In this document: positions 1 through 7,442 of the stretch, piece by piece | Position numbering within the stretch: position 1 is the stretch's first letter | Layout: every line of letters begins with the position of its first letter | Assembly: GCA_001797935.1 (NCBI GenBank) | Contig: MGQT01000105.1 | Coordinates: 1-13,740 of the forward strand | Direction of reading: 5' to 3' | DNA from: Deltaproteobacteria bacterium RBG_16_54_18 | GTDB taxonomy: Bacteria; Desulfobacterota; B13-G15; RBG-16-54-18 | Length of the DNA: 13,740 bases | Position numbers and translations under genes: made by a program | Notes under the pieces: model-generated | Seen by the model: the letters and a program-made list of their open reading frames with translations, nothing else | What the model was told of the DNA's origin: nothing | Database searches by the model: none

Positions 1-66
1 TACGTCATAATTATATTGTGCTGCCTTTACATTTACGTCATAATTATATTGTGCTGCCTTTACATT
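1..66. repeat. Perfect tandem duplication of 33 bp, in frame within the efflux gene
   Basis: Bases 1-33 and 34-66 are identical. The 33-base unit keeps frame and encodes NVKAAQYNYDV on the minus strand, adding 11 residues to a helical segment. The periodicity stops at base 67 on the right. On the left it reaches the window edge, so more copies could lie outside. Because a copy starts exactly at base 1, an assembly artefact at a contig end is a real alternative to a biological repeat. Confidence 0.95.
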
Positions 67-408
67 TTTCGCGGCGGCGGCTATCTCATAGGGAGTTTTG
101 AGTCCGTCAAAAAGCAATTGTTGTGCCGATACCCCATAAGCATACGTATTCGAAATACTGTTTGATGTTGGCTTCGAGGTGACTTCACTCAGTTGAGAGC
201 TTATCTGCGGCAGGATAGCGCTGGTGGCAATCATTTTATCGGCCTTTGCCTGCTTTACGACTTCTTGCGCGGAGATAAGATCGGCATGATTCTTATGCGC
301 CTCTTTGACACAATCCTGCCAGGTCAGTATTTCTTCAGCTCTCACCCCGGTGGGAAGCAAACCAGCCACGAGCAAAGAAAGCAAAATAAAGTTCAAAAAA
401 CCTTTCAT
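1..408 (-). CDS. TolC-family outer membrane efflux protein, N-terminal part (runs off the left edge)
   Basis: The complementary strand is open from an ATG at 408 to base 1, giving the first 136 residues of a longer protein. Residues 1-24 form a signal peptide (short basic start, hydrophobic FILLSLLVAGLL core, VRA cleavage site). The mature protein begins with ILTWQDCVKEAHKNHADLISAQE, then an AILPQISSQLS stretch and YGVSAQQLLFDG. This is the layout of the first helical and strand segments of TolC/OprM-type efflux channels, which are usually 400-500 residues long. In that family the protein forms an outer-membrane and periplasmic channel for RND or ABC exporters. An AGGGGG Shine-Dalgarno lies about 5 bases before the ATG. 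The regulator gene upstream ends only one base before this start, so the two are probably co-transcribed and translationally coupled. Residues 115-125 and 126-136 are identical (NVKAAQYNYDV), caused by a perfect DNA duplication. The exported substrate cannot be told from this fragment. Confidence 0.88.
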   Translation of the reverse strand, partial: MKGFLNFILLSLLVAGLLPTGVRAEEILTWQDCVKEAHKNHADLISAQEVVKQAKADKMIATSAILPQISSQLSEVTSKPTSNSISNTYAYGVSAQQLLFDGLKTPYEIAAAAKNVKAAQYNYDVNVKAAQYNYDV

Positions 409-409
409 C

Positions 410-664
410 TTACCCCCTATTCTTTCTCGTCCCGGAGACTTTTTTTTCTAATTGAGATACAAATTTCGAGGCCTGTTTTAAGAATCTACTCATGTCTTCC
501 TCCGGCATCAGACCAATAAATTTTCTATCTGGCCGAAAGAGAACGATTAATTTATCGCCTGGTTTGACTCTCAAAGATTTTCTTACTTCGGCAGGGATGA
601 CAACTTGTCCCCGTTCGCCAATAGTCGCAACCCCGTAAATCTTTCCTTTAAAAAAGCCATGCAT
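410..664 (-). CDS. AbrB/MazE/SpoVT-type DNA-binding regulator
   Basis: This 84-residue protein carries a swapped-hairpin AbrB domain at about residues 10-52, with YGVATIGERGQVVIPAEVRKSL followed by VKPGDKLIVL. That is the family's usual pattern of a short strand, G-Q-V-x-I-P, a helix, then a G-D strand. The C-terminal 30 residues (EEDMSRFLKQASKFVSQLEKK) look helical and may form a dimerising coil. Proteins of this fold bind AT-rich DNA as dimers, either as transition-state regulators or as toxin-antitoxin antidotes. No toxin gene lies next to it; instead its TAA stop is one base from the efflux gene start, so a role in regulating that efflux operon, and probably itself, is inferred. An AGAGGTGG Shine-Dalgarno precedes the ATG at 664. 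The AT-rich repeats just upstream are candidate binding sites. Confidence 0.85.
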   Translation of the reverse strand: MHGFFKGKIYGVATIGERGQVVIPAEVRKSLRVKPGDKLIVLFRPDRKFIGLMPEEDMSRFLKQASKFVSQLEKKVSGTRKNRG

Positions 665-713
665 AACCCACCTCTTTCACCGTTTTTACGTCTTTGGCCC
701 GCGACCAAGGTAT

Positions 714-740
714 ATGAATAATATGAATTATATGAATAAT
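714..740. repeat. Three tandem 9-bp AT-rich repeats, candidate operator
   Basis: ATGAATAAT (714-722), ATGAATTAT (723-731) and ATGAATAAT (732-740) lie head to tail with a single difference. They occupy the predicted transcription start and first transcribed bases of the minus-strand regulator-efflux operon, directly after the -10 box. The AT-rich make-up suits an AbrB-type protein, so autoregulation is a reasonable inference. Binding is not shown by the sequence. Confidence 0.6.
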
Positions 741-770
741 AAGATATAGCCCTGCACCTTATCAAGTCAA
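741..770 (-). promoter_or_regulatory. Candidate sigma-70 promoter of the regulator-efflux operon
   Basis: Read on the minus strand, TTGACT (765-770) is followed after 18 bases by TATCTT (741-746). An alternative register, TATATC at 743-748, gives a 16-base spacer. The predicted start falls near 734, about 70 bases before the regulator ATG. This is a consensus match only. Confidence 0.5.
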
Positions 771-1001
771 GCAACTTACAGCAATAGCCATGCCATGAAA
801 CCGGCCGCTCTCGAGACCTTCAATAGATTGAATTTACAGGATATTTTTAACATGCATCCGGTCGATTTATTTATAGAGAGTTCTAACTGCATATTTTTTT
901 CTCACACCGCGCCCGATACAGGAAAAAAAGAAGAATCCTTATACAGCAGCTTCGTGTATGAGATGTTATCCTGTGATTATAGAACAGCCGCATACGGATT
1001 G

Positions 1002-1010
1002 TGGTACAAT
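1002..1010 (+). promoter_or_regulatory. Candidate extended -10 promoter of the add operon
   Basis: TGGTACAAT at 1002-1010 fits an extended -10 element (TG-N-TACAAT). No good -35 box lies at 17 bases upstream, as extended -10 promoters allow. It would start transcription near 1017, giving a leader of about 84 bases before the helicase ATG at 1101. Confidence 0.4.
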
Positions 1011-1100
1011 ACAAGACCAATTTGAGGTATACGGGTTTCGGGTAGCCGGACTGGCACTATCGAGATTATAAGTATGAGATAGAGGCATAACACATTCTCT

Positions 1101-3653
1101 ATGGGTTTCCTAAGGCAAGAGATATATCCCCACCTTCACTGCGTCGAGGCATCTGCCGGAGCCGGCAAGACCTATCAAATCACCATCCGCTTTCTCTCGC
1201 TCCTTGCATCGTGCGAGCCTGCGCCCGAGGGCATCCGGCAGGTTTGGGCCATTACGTTTACCAACCGGGCCGCTGCGGAAATGAAGGAGCGTATCATTCT
1301 TGCCCTGAAGCGGATTGCCCTGGAAGACCAGGAAGGGCGCCGGTTAGCGCGCGAGACGGGCTTGCACCCGATCGATGCCTCTCGCTGGCTCGATATCATC
1401 CTGGTGCATTTTAGCGATTTTCACGCGCGTACGATTGATAGCCTTGTCTATGCCCTGCTCAGGGCCTTTTCACTTGAGATGGGGTTGCGTCCGGAATTGG
1501 AGGTGGTCTTTGAGCAGGATACCATCCTCGACCTCTGCATCAATCGCTTGCTCTCACATACCGACTGGAATGATCGGGATGATAGACTCTTTCTGCTCTT
1601 CAGGCAACTCCTTGAGACGTACCTGGAAATAGAGGAGGGGAGGGGACTCGTGGTGGAACGAGGGATCAGAGCGCGGCTGCGTGAGCTCTATGCCATGGCT
1701 GCGGACATCCCGTGTTCGACGTGTGCCCCACCTGACCTCGAGAAGGCGGAAGAAGCCGTCCAGAAAAAGGCCCAAGGGCTGTATCGGGCGCTGCAAGACG
1801 AAGGGGTGATGCAATATCTTAAACATAATACCTATCGGGAAGATTATCTCACCGATCCGATAGCTCATCTGGAAAAGGCCTTTTTTATCAAGGCCACCGT
1901 TCATGAACTTCTCACAAGCAAGGCCAGGGAGCTCCAGGGGGGATGCGTGGCCCGTTTGGATACCCTCTATGCAGAGCTCAAAGAAGTACGGGATGCCTAT
2001 CTGGGGGCCCGGGCCAGGGCCAAGGTCAATGCCTATATGCGGGCGCTGGAGGAGTTACAGCATGAAATCAAGTTATTATCCGAACGGGAAGGGCTGATTT
2101 TAGGACGCGGATGGTACTCTTTGATCTGGCAATACTTACACGGGCGTGAAGGGGCCGGCGCCTATGCCTTTGTGAAGCTGGGATCCGTAGTACGACACTT
2201 CCTCATAGACGAATTTCAGGATACCAGCCGCACGCAGTGGGCGGTCCTCCTTCCCCTGCTGGAAGAGGGTCTGGCAACGGGGGGGAGTCTTTGCTTCGTC
2301 GGTGACGTGAAACAGGCCATCTACGGATGGCGTGGAGGTGATTGGCGTCTCTTTCATGAGGTGTCGTCAGATTACTTCCCGAGTGTTACGGCAGAGGGGA
2401 AGACGGGTGAGCACCTCACGGTGAATTATCGTTCGCGCCCCGCGATTGTTACGTTTAATAATGGGCTCTACCGTCTTCTCGCCGATGAAGAATTTTCGCG
2501 GCACATGGCCGGAATCATCCTTGGCGATAAGGCACCGGAGCAGGCGTTCGTGCTGTTAGGGCAATGCCTTACGCGTAATTTCAAGGATGCGGAGCAGACA
2601 ATCGCCCCACACCTCGTGCATGCGCAGGAACAGGGGCGGGTTGAAGTTGCTTCCTTTCTTGCCTCGTCAGAGGAACTGCGAGAGTCGGTCAAAAGCCTGT
2701 TTCTCCGCCAGGTGCGCGAGGTCTGGGAGCGGAGAGATGGGCAGGGGATTGCCGTGCTCGTACGGCGTAATAAGGATGCCGAGGCAATTGCGGCATGGTT
2801 CATGGCCGCCGGGTTGCCGGTGGTTACAGAAAATTCACTGCGACTGAAAAGCTCGGATATCATCAAGGGGATAATGGCCTTGTTGCGATTCCTTGATTAT
2901 CCGCTCGACGATCTCTCGTTCTGGGGGGCGCTTGCCAGCCGGCTCTTTCGCGGCCTTCCCGAGTTACCCGAGGGGGAGCTCGACGCATTTCTCGCGGAAG
3001 GGCGGTGGCAGCCGCCGCTCTATAAGGTATTTGAGCGTAGATTTCCGAAAGTCGCAGCGCAGTTCATCAAACCGCTGTTGTCCCGCGTGGGGTTTGTCAC
3101 CCCATACGATCTTGCGCGGGAGGTAGTAGAACAGTTTCGGGTCATAGAGCGTTTCCCCGGTTATGCCGTCTTTATCTACCGCTTGTTTGAGCTCATCTAT
3201 CAGGCAGAGACGAAAGGACAGCGGAGCCTCGCACATTTTCTCCAGTTCTGGGAGGAGGCGGGACAAGAGGAAAAAATCGGTCTTCCGGAAGAAGTCGCCG
3301 CCGTGCGGGTCATCACGATCCATAAGGCCAAGGGCCTGGAATTTCCCGTTGTGTTTGTTCCCTTTACCAACTGGCGGCTTGATCGGCCCCGTTTTGCCAG
3401 GCTCGCCGACGGAAGCTTCGCGAGCCTCAAGAGTCCCCTGTCGGCAGAGTTGGAGCAGGAGCGCATGATGCTGATGGTCAACGATGTCCTGGAGTCCTTA
3501 AACCTGCTCTATGTGGCTACGACCAGGGCAGAAGAGGAACTTTACCTCTACGAGACAAGCCTGCCCAATCCGCGCGGTGAGGGGATCGACCGGAGCTACC
3601 TCGCTGCTTGGTTGCGAGAGATGCTCATCCGGAAGGGATATGCCGTCGCATGA
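1101..3653 (+). CDS. addA: AddA-type UvrD/RecB-family helicase lacking its C-terminal nuclease
   Basis: This 850-residue superfamily 1A helicase has its motifs in order: Walker A ASAGAGKT (17-24, Lys23), ITFTNRAAAEMKER (51-64), Walker B DEFQD (370-374), GDVKQAIYGWRGGD (401-414), NYRSRP (442-447), HKAKGLEF (741-748) and YVATTRAEEE (804-813). The NRAAAEM and GDVKQAIYGWRG patterns are those of AddA/RecB helicases that resect double-strand breaks for RecA-dependent repair. The protein ends only about 35 residues after the last motif, whereas fused AddA proteins run to 1,100-1,250 residues with a C-terminal PD-(D/E)XK nuclease. That nuclease is encoded by the next gene, which starts inside this gene's stop codon (ATGA, 3650-3653). 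The ATG at 1101 places Walker A at residue 17, as usual for the family; its Shine-Dalgarno (AGAGG at 1081-1085) is weak and 15 bases away. AddB follows in the same operon. Confidence 0.9.
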   Translation: MGFLRQEIYPHLHCVEASAGAGKTYQITIRFLSLLASCEPAPEGIRQVWAITFTNRAAAEMKERIILALKRIALEDQEGRRLARETGLHPIDASRWLDIILVHFSDFHARTIDSLVYALLRAFSLEMGLRPELEVVFEQDTILDLCINRLLSHTDWNDRDDRLFLLFRQLLETYLEIEEGRGLVVERGIRARLRELYAMAADIPCSTCAPPDLEKAEEAVQKKAQGLYRALQDEGVMQYLKHNTYREDYLTDPIAHLEKAFFIKATVHELLTSKARELQGGCVARLDTLYAELKEVRDAYLGARARAKVNAYMRALEELQHEIKLLSEREGLILGRGWYSLIWQYLHGREGAGAYAFVKLGSVVRHFLIDEFQDTSRTQWAVLLPLLEEGLATGGSLCFVGDVKQAIYGWRGGDWRLFHEVSSDYFPSVTAEGKTGEHLTVNYRSRPAIVTFNNGLYRLLADEEFSRHMAGIILGDKAPEQAFVLLGQCLTRNFKDAEQTIAPHLVHAQEQGRVEVASFLASSEELRESVKSLFLRQVREVWERRDGQGIAVLVRRNKDAEAIAAWFMAAGLPVVTENSLRLKSSDIIKGIMALLRFLDYPLDDLSFWGALASRLFRGLPELPEGELDAFLAEGRWQPPLYKVFERRFPKVAAQFIKPLLSRVGFVTPYDLAREVVEQFRVIERFPGYAVFIYRLFELIYQAETKGQRSLAHFLQFWEEAGQEEKIGLPEEVAAVRVITIHKAKGLEFPVVFVPFTNWRLDRPRFARLADGSFASLKSPLSAELEQERMMLMVNDVLESLNLLYVATTRAEEELYLYETSLPNPRGEGIDRSYLAAWLREMLIRKGYAVA

Positions 3654-4165
3654 GTCTCAAATCACCCCACATAAGGATTCAACACCACCCCGTTTCCCTT
3701 TTTCAGGATGAGGAGCGGATCAGCGCGGCGTTACGGGGAGAGCTCATCCATCGTGCCTTCTCCCTCTTGGATCACGTTACCGACAGAGGGGATGTCGAAC
3801 GAGCTGTCCAACAGGCCTTTTCTCTTTATCAGGTTGATACAGCGCGCTGGAACATCGAGGAGGAGTGTTGTGCACCTATGGTGCGTGCCCTTACCCTACC
3901 CCAGGTGCAAGCGTGGTTTACCCCGGGTGTTGTGAACAGGCGGGAGATGGAAGTAGTCGATGCCCAGGGGGAGGTGCTGCGCATAGACCGTCTCGTAATC
4001 GGCACCGACGTGCTCGAGGTAATCGATTTCAAGGTGGGCAAACGAGAGGCGGGGCATGGTGAACAGGTGGTGCTCTATCGGGGGCTCGTGCAGGCGATCT
4101 TCCAGAGAACAACCCAGGGTTATATCCTCTATATCGACGAACCAGCGGTGGTGGCGATACCATGA
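3650..4165 (+). CDS. Stand-alone RecB/AddA-type PD-(D/E)XK nuclease (C-terminal part of a split AddA)
   Basis: These 171 residues match the nuclease domain normally fused to AddA. RGELIHRAF (29-37) carries the conserved His34, RIDRLVIG holds the metal-binding Asp113, VIDFKVGK holds Asp126 and Lys128, and EQVVLYRG holds Gln139 and Tyr143. The Asp to Asp distance of 13 and the D-x-K triad have the same spacing as the RecB nuclease site, so the domain should be active. I chose the ATG at 3650, which overlaps the helicase stop as ATGA, rather than an open start at 3608 that would embed 14 unrelated residues in the helicase frame. Its TGA overlaps the addB start in the same way (4162-4165). A one-base change near 3650 would fuse it to the helicase, so a sequencing frameshift is possible. 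The identical coupling at both junctions argues for a true split. Confidence 0.85.
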   Translation: MSLKSPHIRIQHHPVSLFQDEERISAALRGELIHRAFSLLDHVTDRGDVERAVQQAFSLYQVDTARWNIEEECCAPMVRALTLPQVQAWFTPGVVNRREMEVVDAQGEVLRIDRLVIGTDVLEVIDFKVGKREAGHGEQVVLYRGLVQAIFQRTTQGYILYIDEPAVVAIP

Positions 4166-7104
4166 AGCCAATTTATATCATCCCCTTGCAAGAGAACTTT
4201 CTCAAAAAGCTCGCCGAGGATATTATCACGCGTTTTTTCTCCCCGACTGATCCCCTTCCCCTTGCGAGGGTCTTGGTCGTGCTCCCGCACCGCCGGGGGA
4301 TCGTCTACCTGCGTGACTATCTGTTCCACCGTATCAGCGCCGAGAGAGCCGGGCCTTTTTTCCCCCCACGGCTGGTCGCCATCGAAGACATGGTCGCAGA
4401 GCAGGGGGTGCTCTTGGAAACCCCACCCCGCCGTTCCCTGACCCCGCCTGATCAAGCCTGGATCCTATTTCAGGCAGTGCAAGGGAGCCCCATCTATGGG
4501 AGTATTGCCGGCAGTTGGGATCGTTTTTTCCCCTGGGGGATACGCTTGGCAGCGCTCCTGGAGGAGATAGACCGGGCGTTGATCCTCCCGCAGGACGTAC
4601 CCTATCCTGGAGAGGTCCCGTTGGATGCCAGGGCCTTATTAGAGGGTTTAGGAGAGATATATGCCATTTTTGATCGCCTTCTGCTCGAGAGGGGGCTCAC
4701 GACGCCGGCGAAACGGCTGCGACTGCTGGCAGAGCGAATAGGGGAGGCCTCGGTGGCGAGTGAATCGGTCTATCTCGCCGGTTTCTACGCCCTGACCAAC
4801 GCCGAGGAACAGATCTTCAAACACCTCTTCTCGCAGGGGGCCATGATTTTTTGGCATGCCGATCCCGGAGCACTCCCTCCCCTGTACCAGCGCTGGCAGG
4901 ACGCGTGGGGGGTAGAGGTGAAAACCGTGGGTGACAACATCGCCTTTTTCCCCCGGCTGCATTTCTATGAGTCGTATGACCTCCACGCCGAGCTCTTGCA
5001 GGCGCAGGAAATCATTCCGGCGGAGATTGAGCGGCCCGACCACTGCGCCATCGTGCTCCCCGATCCGTCTGCCTTGATCCCCACGCTCTATACCCTACCG
5101 CATCAGATGCCGGTTAATATCTCTCTCGGCTATCCCATGGAGCGCACCCCCCTTGCCGCGCTTCTCGAACAATGCATGCGGATGCAGGAAGGGCGCGATG
5201 AATCGGGGGCGTATTACTATCAAGACTACCTCACCTTTATCCGGCATCCCTATGTGCGACGGCTCCCGACGCCATCGGGAAAGGAAGGACGTATCGTCCT
5301 CCACTTACTGGAAGAGAGGATCCGACATTACGGTAAACCCTTTGTATCCCTCATGACATTAGTGGATACGCTTACCATCTCCGACGACTTCGAACGAGAC
5401 AGGAGATTTTTGGCTGCCGAAGGCATAGAGCCGGAGGAGGCGCAGGCCTACGTACGCGATGTAAACCGCTGCCTGGTCGCACCATGGGAGGATATGAGTT
5501 CCCCCGTGGCGATGGCGGCGGTGCTCAAGGGGCTCGTGCGTGCTATCTTCTTGCCTTTTGTGCAACAAGAATTCTTTCTGCGCGATCACCCGTTGGATAA
5601 TGAATTCATTCATACCCTGGAAGGGCATGTCATTCCTTTTTTGGAGGATGCCCTTTTTGCCCGGCAGCCCATGGAATCGAGGCTCCTCTTTGCCCTGCTG
5701 CGTGAGATCTTGCATATGGCGCGTACTCCCTTCGAGGGGCATCCCTTGGTCGGCCTGCAAATCATGGGGCTTTTAGAGACGAGGCTCCTCTCGTTTGAGA
5801 GGGTCATTATCTTTGATGTGAATGAAGATATTGTGCCGGCGCAGGAGGAGATCAATCCGTTGCTCCCCGAGGCACTCAAGGTTGTCCTGGGGCTCGCCGG
5901 CAGGGAACGGGAAGAGGCCATTGTCCGCTACCACTTCGAGCGTCTTATTGCCACCGCTCGGGATGTCCACCTCATCTGGCAGTCTTCTACCATGCCGACT
6001 TCATCGGGCCTGGAAGGGAAAAAAGTGCGCAGTCGTTTTATCGAATCGTTGCTTTGGCAGGAAGAAAAAAAACGGGGAATAGTCCTGGAAAATGCCGTCT
6101 CACACGCCCCCTTGCCAATCGTTGCTGATGCCTTTCGCAGAGATGAGGGGATGACGAAGCGAGGTCGGGACCATCAGCAGATACGGGAGTTTCTTGTTGC
6201 GTGGAGCAGTACGCATGGCCTTTCGGCGACCTTGCTGAATTCCTATCTGCGATGCCCGCTGATTTTTTTCTATCGTTACCTGTTGGGGCTTGTACCCTCC
6301 CGCACTGTTCCGGAAGACATCGATGCCGCCGTCTTGGGGGATATTGTTCATCAGAGCCTCGAGGAATATTTTTCTCCCTATCGCAAACGACCCTATCGTG
6401 CAATTGCGGAAAACGACCCTGAACGGTTACTGGCTATCTTCAGCAGGCAGGTGAGGGAATCGACGATGTACCAGACGCTTGCCCCGGAAAAGCGTTTTTT
6501 TTTGGAATATGTCGCCCGGTATCGACTTACACAGTATCTTGCACGGATGCCGGAAAAGACATTTATTGATGCCCTTGAGGAGGAATATCGAATACCCATC
6601 ACCCTTGATCGTAACGAGTTTACCTTTTACGGCAAGGTGGACCGCATTGACCAACGGGGGGAGTACCGGTATATCCTGGACTACAAGACGGGGTGGCTCG
6701 ACCCCTTTAGCAAAGGTCACTTTGAAAAGAAGATCGTTCCTTTTTCGTTGCCGCGTGATCTTGATCTCGATGGTCTCAAGGCCGTCAGAAAAGTGATCAA
6801 AGACCTGCAGCTCCCGCTCTATGTCCTGCTCGTGGCCTCAAAGAGGCAGGAGGATTTAGGGAAGATGGTTGCGGCCTATGTCGATTTGGCACGGGGTGGA
6901 GAAGAGCTCTATTTTATCCTGCCGGCACGGCTTGTTGTTTTGCACGATGATGTCTGCGTGTGGTTCTCCCAGGTCTTTCCCACCTTACTTGCCTACCTCA
7001 TTCGCCATATGATCGAGGCTCCTTTTTTTTACCCGGCTACGGATGAGGAGGTCTGCCGTTTTTGTGACTATGAATCTGTTTGTCGGTTTTCCTTTGCCTC
7101 TTGA
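4162..7104 (+). CDS. addB: AddB-like subunit with Fe-S-type PD-(D/E)XK nuclease domain
   Basis: This 980-residue protein has the layout of the AddB partner of AddA, which surveys the unwound strand and cuts one of the two strands. The N-terminal region has a strand-helix start (ARVLVVLPHRRGIVYLRDYL, 35-54) in place of a Walker A motif, as in AddB proteins that lack ATPase activity. The C-terminal nuclease has GDIVHQSL with His730, GKVDRIDQ with Asp827 and YILDYKTGW with Asp840 and Lys842. Four cysteines frame this domain: Cys698 in YLRCP, and Cys965, Cys968 and Cys974 in VCRFCDYESVCRF. This C...C-x2-C-x5-C arrangement is the 4Fe-4S cluster signature of AddB-type nucleases. The start overlaps the preceding stop (ATGA), so the three proteins are probably made together and form one complex. 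It is the last gene of the operon; no clear terminator follows. Confidence 0.88.
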   Translation: MKPIYIIPLQENFLKKLAEDIITRFFSPTDPLPLARVLVVLPHRRGIVYLRDYLFHRISAERAGPFFPPRLVAIEDMVAEQGVLLETPPRRSLTPPDQAWILFQAVQGSPIYGSIAGSWDRFFPWGIRLAALLEEIDRALILPQDVPYPGEVPLDARALLEGLGEIYAIFDRLLLERGLTTPAKRLRLLAERIGEASVASESVYLAGFYALTNAEEQIFKHLFSQGAMIFWHADPGALPPLYQRWQDAWGVEVKTVGDNIAFFPRLHFYESYDLHAELLQAQEIIPAEIERPDHCAIVLPDPSALIPTLYTLPHQMPVNISLGYPMERTPLAALLEQCMRMQEGRDESGAYYYQDYLTFIRHPYVRRLPTPSGKEGRIVLHLLEERIRHYGKPFVSLMTLVDTLTISDDFERDRRFLAAEGIEPEEAQAYVRDVNRCLVAPWEDMSSPVAMAAVLKGLVRAIFLPFVQQEFFLRDHPLDNEFIHTLEGHVIPFLEDALFARQPMESRLLFALLREILHMARTPFEGHPLVGLQIMGLLETRLLSFERVIIFDVNEDIVPAQEEINPLLPEALKVVLGLAGREREEAIVRYHFERLIATARDVHLIWQSSTMPTSSGLEGKKVRSRFIESLLWQEEKKRGIVLENAVSHAPLPIVADAFRRDEGMTKRGRDHQQIREFLVAWSSTHGLSATLLNSYLRCPLIFFYRYLLGLVPSRTVPEDIDAAVLGDIVHQSLEEYFSPYRKRPYRAIAENDPERLLAIFSRQVRESTMYQTLAPEKRFFLEYVARYRLTQYLARMPEKTFIDALEEEYRIPITLDRNEFTFYGKVDRIDQRGEYRYILDYKTGWLDPFSKGHFEKKIVPFSLPRDLDLDGLKAVRKVIKDLQLPLYVLLVASKRQEDLGKMVAAYVDLARGGEELYFILPARLVVLHDDVCVWFSQVFPTLLAYLIRHMIEAPFFYPATDEEVCRFCDYESVCRFSFAS

Positions 7105-7251
7105 GAGGTTTCGATCCGACTAAGCTGCGGCAGTTTATGTCTCGGTAACGCTGGTAATTTCAATGGGGCAGGGATATTCTCCCTGGTTCACTTTAGTCGA
7201 GCGAATACTATCGACCCACGTCAAATTTACACACAATCATTAATATTTTGC

Positions 7252-7280
7252 TTGACAAAGAGGATAATTTTAGTTAAAAA
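7252..7280 (+). promoter_or_regulatory. Candidate sigma-70 promoter of the HD-GYP gene
   Basis: A perfect TTGACA (7252-7257) is followed after 17 bases by TAAAAA (7275-7280), a weak -10 box in a very AT-rich stretch. The start would be near 7287, giving a long leader of about 164 bases before the GTG at 7451. Confidence 0.5.
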
Positions 7281-7295
7281 AAATACATATTTTTT
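7278..7295. repeat. 8-bp A/T inverted repeat centred on the predicted transcription start
   Basis: AAAAAATA (7278-7285) and TATTTTTT (7288-7295) are perfect inverted copies separated by two bases. The dyad overlaps the -10 box and the predicted start of the HD-GYP gene. It could be an operator or simply a low-complexity AT stretch. Confidence 0.5.
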
Positions 7296-7428
7296 ACGAA
7301 AAAATTCCCCCCCTATACCCTTCAAGGATACGGTTGCGTGTCCGCGAGAAGGTGTCTACGCGTTACTTCTTCAGTTTTGTGTGTTTCCGATATGCCGGTA
7401 CAAGGTGTGCTTGTGGTGAAAGTTAATT

Positions 7429-7442
7429 TCCTTATAAGGAGG
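7429..7442 (+). promoter_or_regulatory. Strong Shine-Dalgarno embedded in a palindrome
   Basis: AAGGAGG (7436-7442) stands 8 bases before the GTG at 7451 and decides that start. It overlaps the perfect palindrome TCCTTATAAGGA (7429-7440), whose 4-bp stem and 4-base loop could partly hide the ribosome-binding site. Confidence 0.6.

Larger units (their letters stand above)
665..1100. other. Divergent intergenic region without a supported gene
   Basis: These 436 bases separate the minus-strand regulator-efflux operon from the plus-strand add operon. They hold the minus-strand promoter (741-770), the three 9-bp repeats (714-740) and an extended -10 element at 1002-1010. A 76-codon open frame at 795-1025 has no Shine-Dalgarno and an unfamiliar sequence, and I do not accept it as a gene. 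Nothing else is recognisable between about 780 and 1000. Confidence 0.7.

Noticed and set aside
795..1025. A 76-codon open frame on the plus strand in the divergent intergenic region
   Set aside because: It has no Shine-Dalgarno, resembles no family I know, and overlaps the region where the add promoter should lie.
3608..3649. Upstream extension of the nuclease gene to an ATG at 3608
   Set aside because: The extra 14 residues (MVARDAHPEGICRR) lie inside helicase coding sequence and do not look like AddA. The ATGA start at 3650 mirrors the next junction.
3651..3653. TGA at the helicase end as a selenocysteine codon, since a tRNA-Sec is present
   Set aside because: The frame after this TGA hits TAA after six codons, and the nuclease lies in another frame, so read-through would not give a longer useful protein.
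6038..6403. A 121-codon open frame on the minus strand inside addB
   Set aside because: It is a shadow of the intact addB frame, with no ribosome-binding site or recognisable motif.
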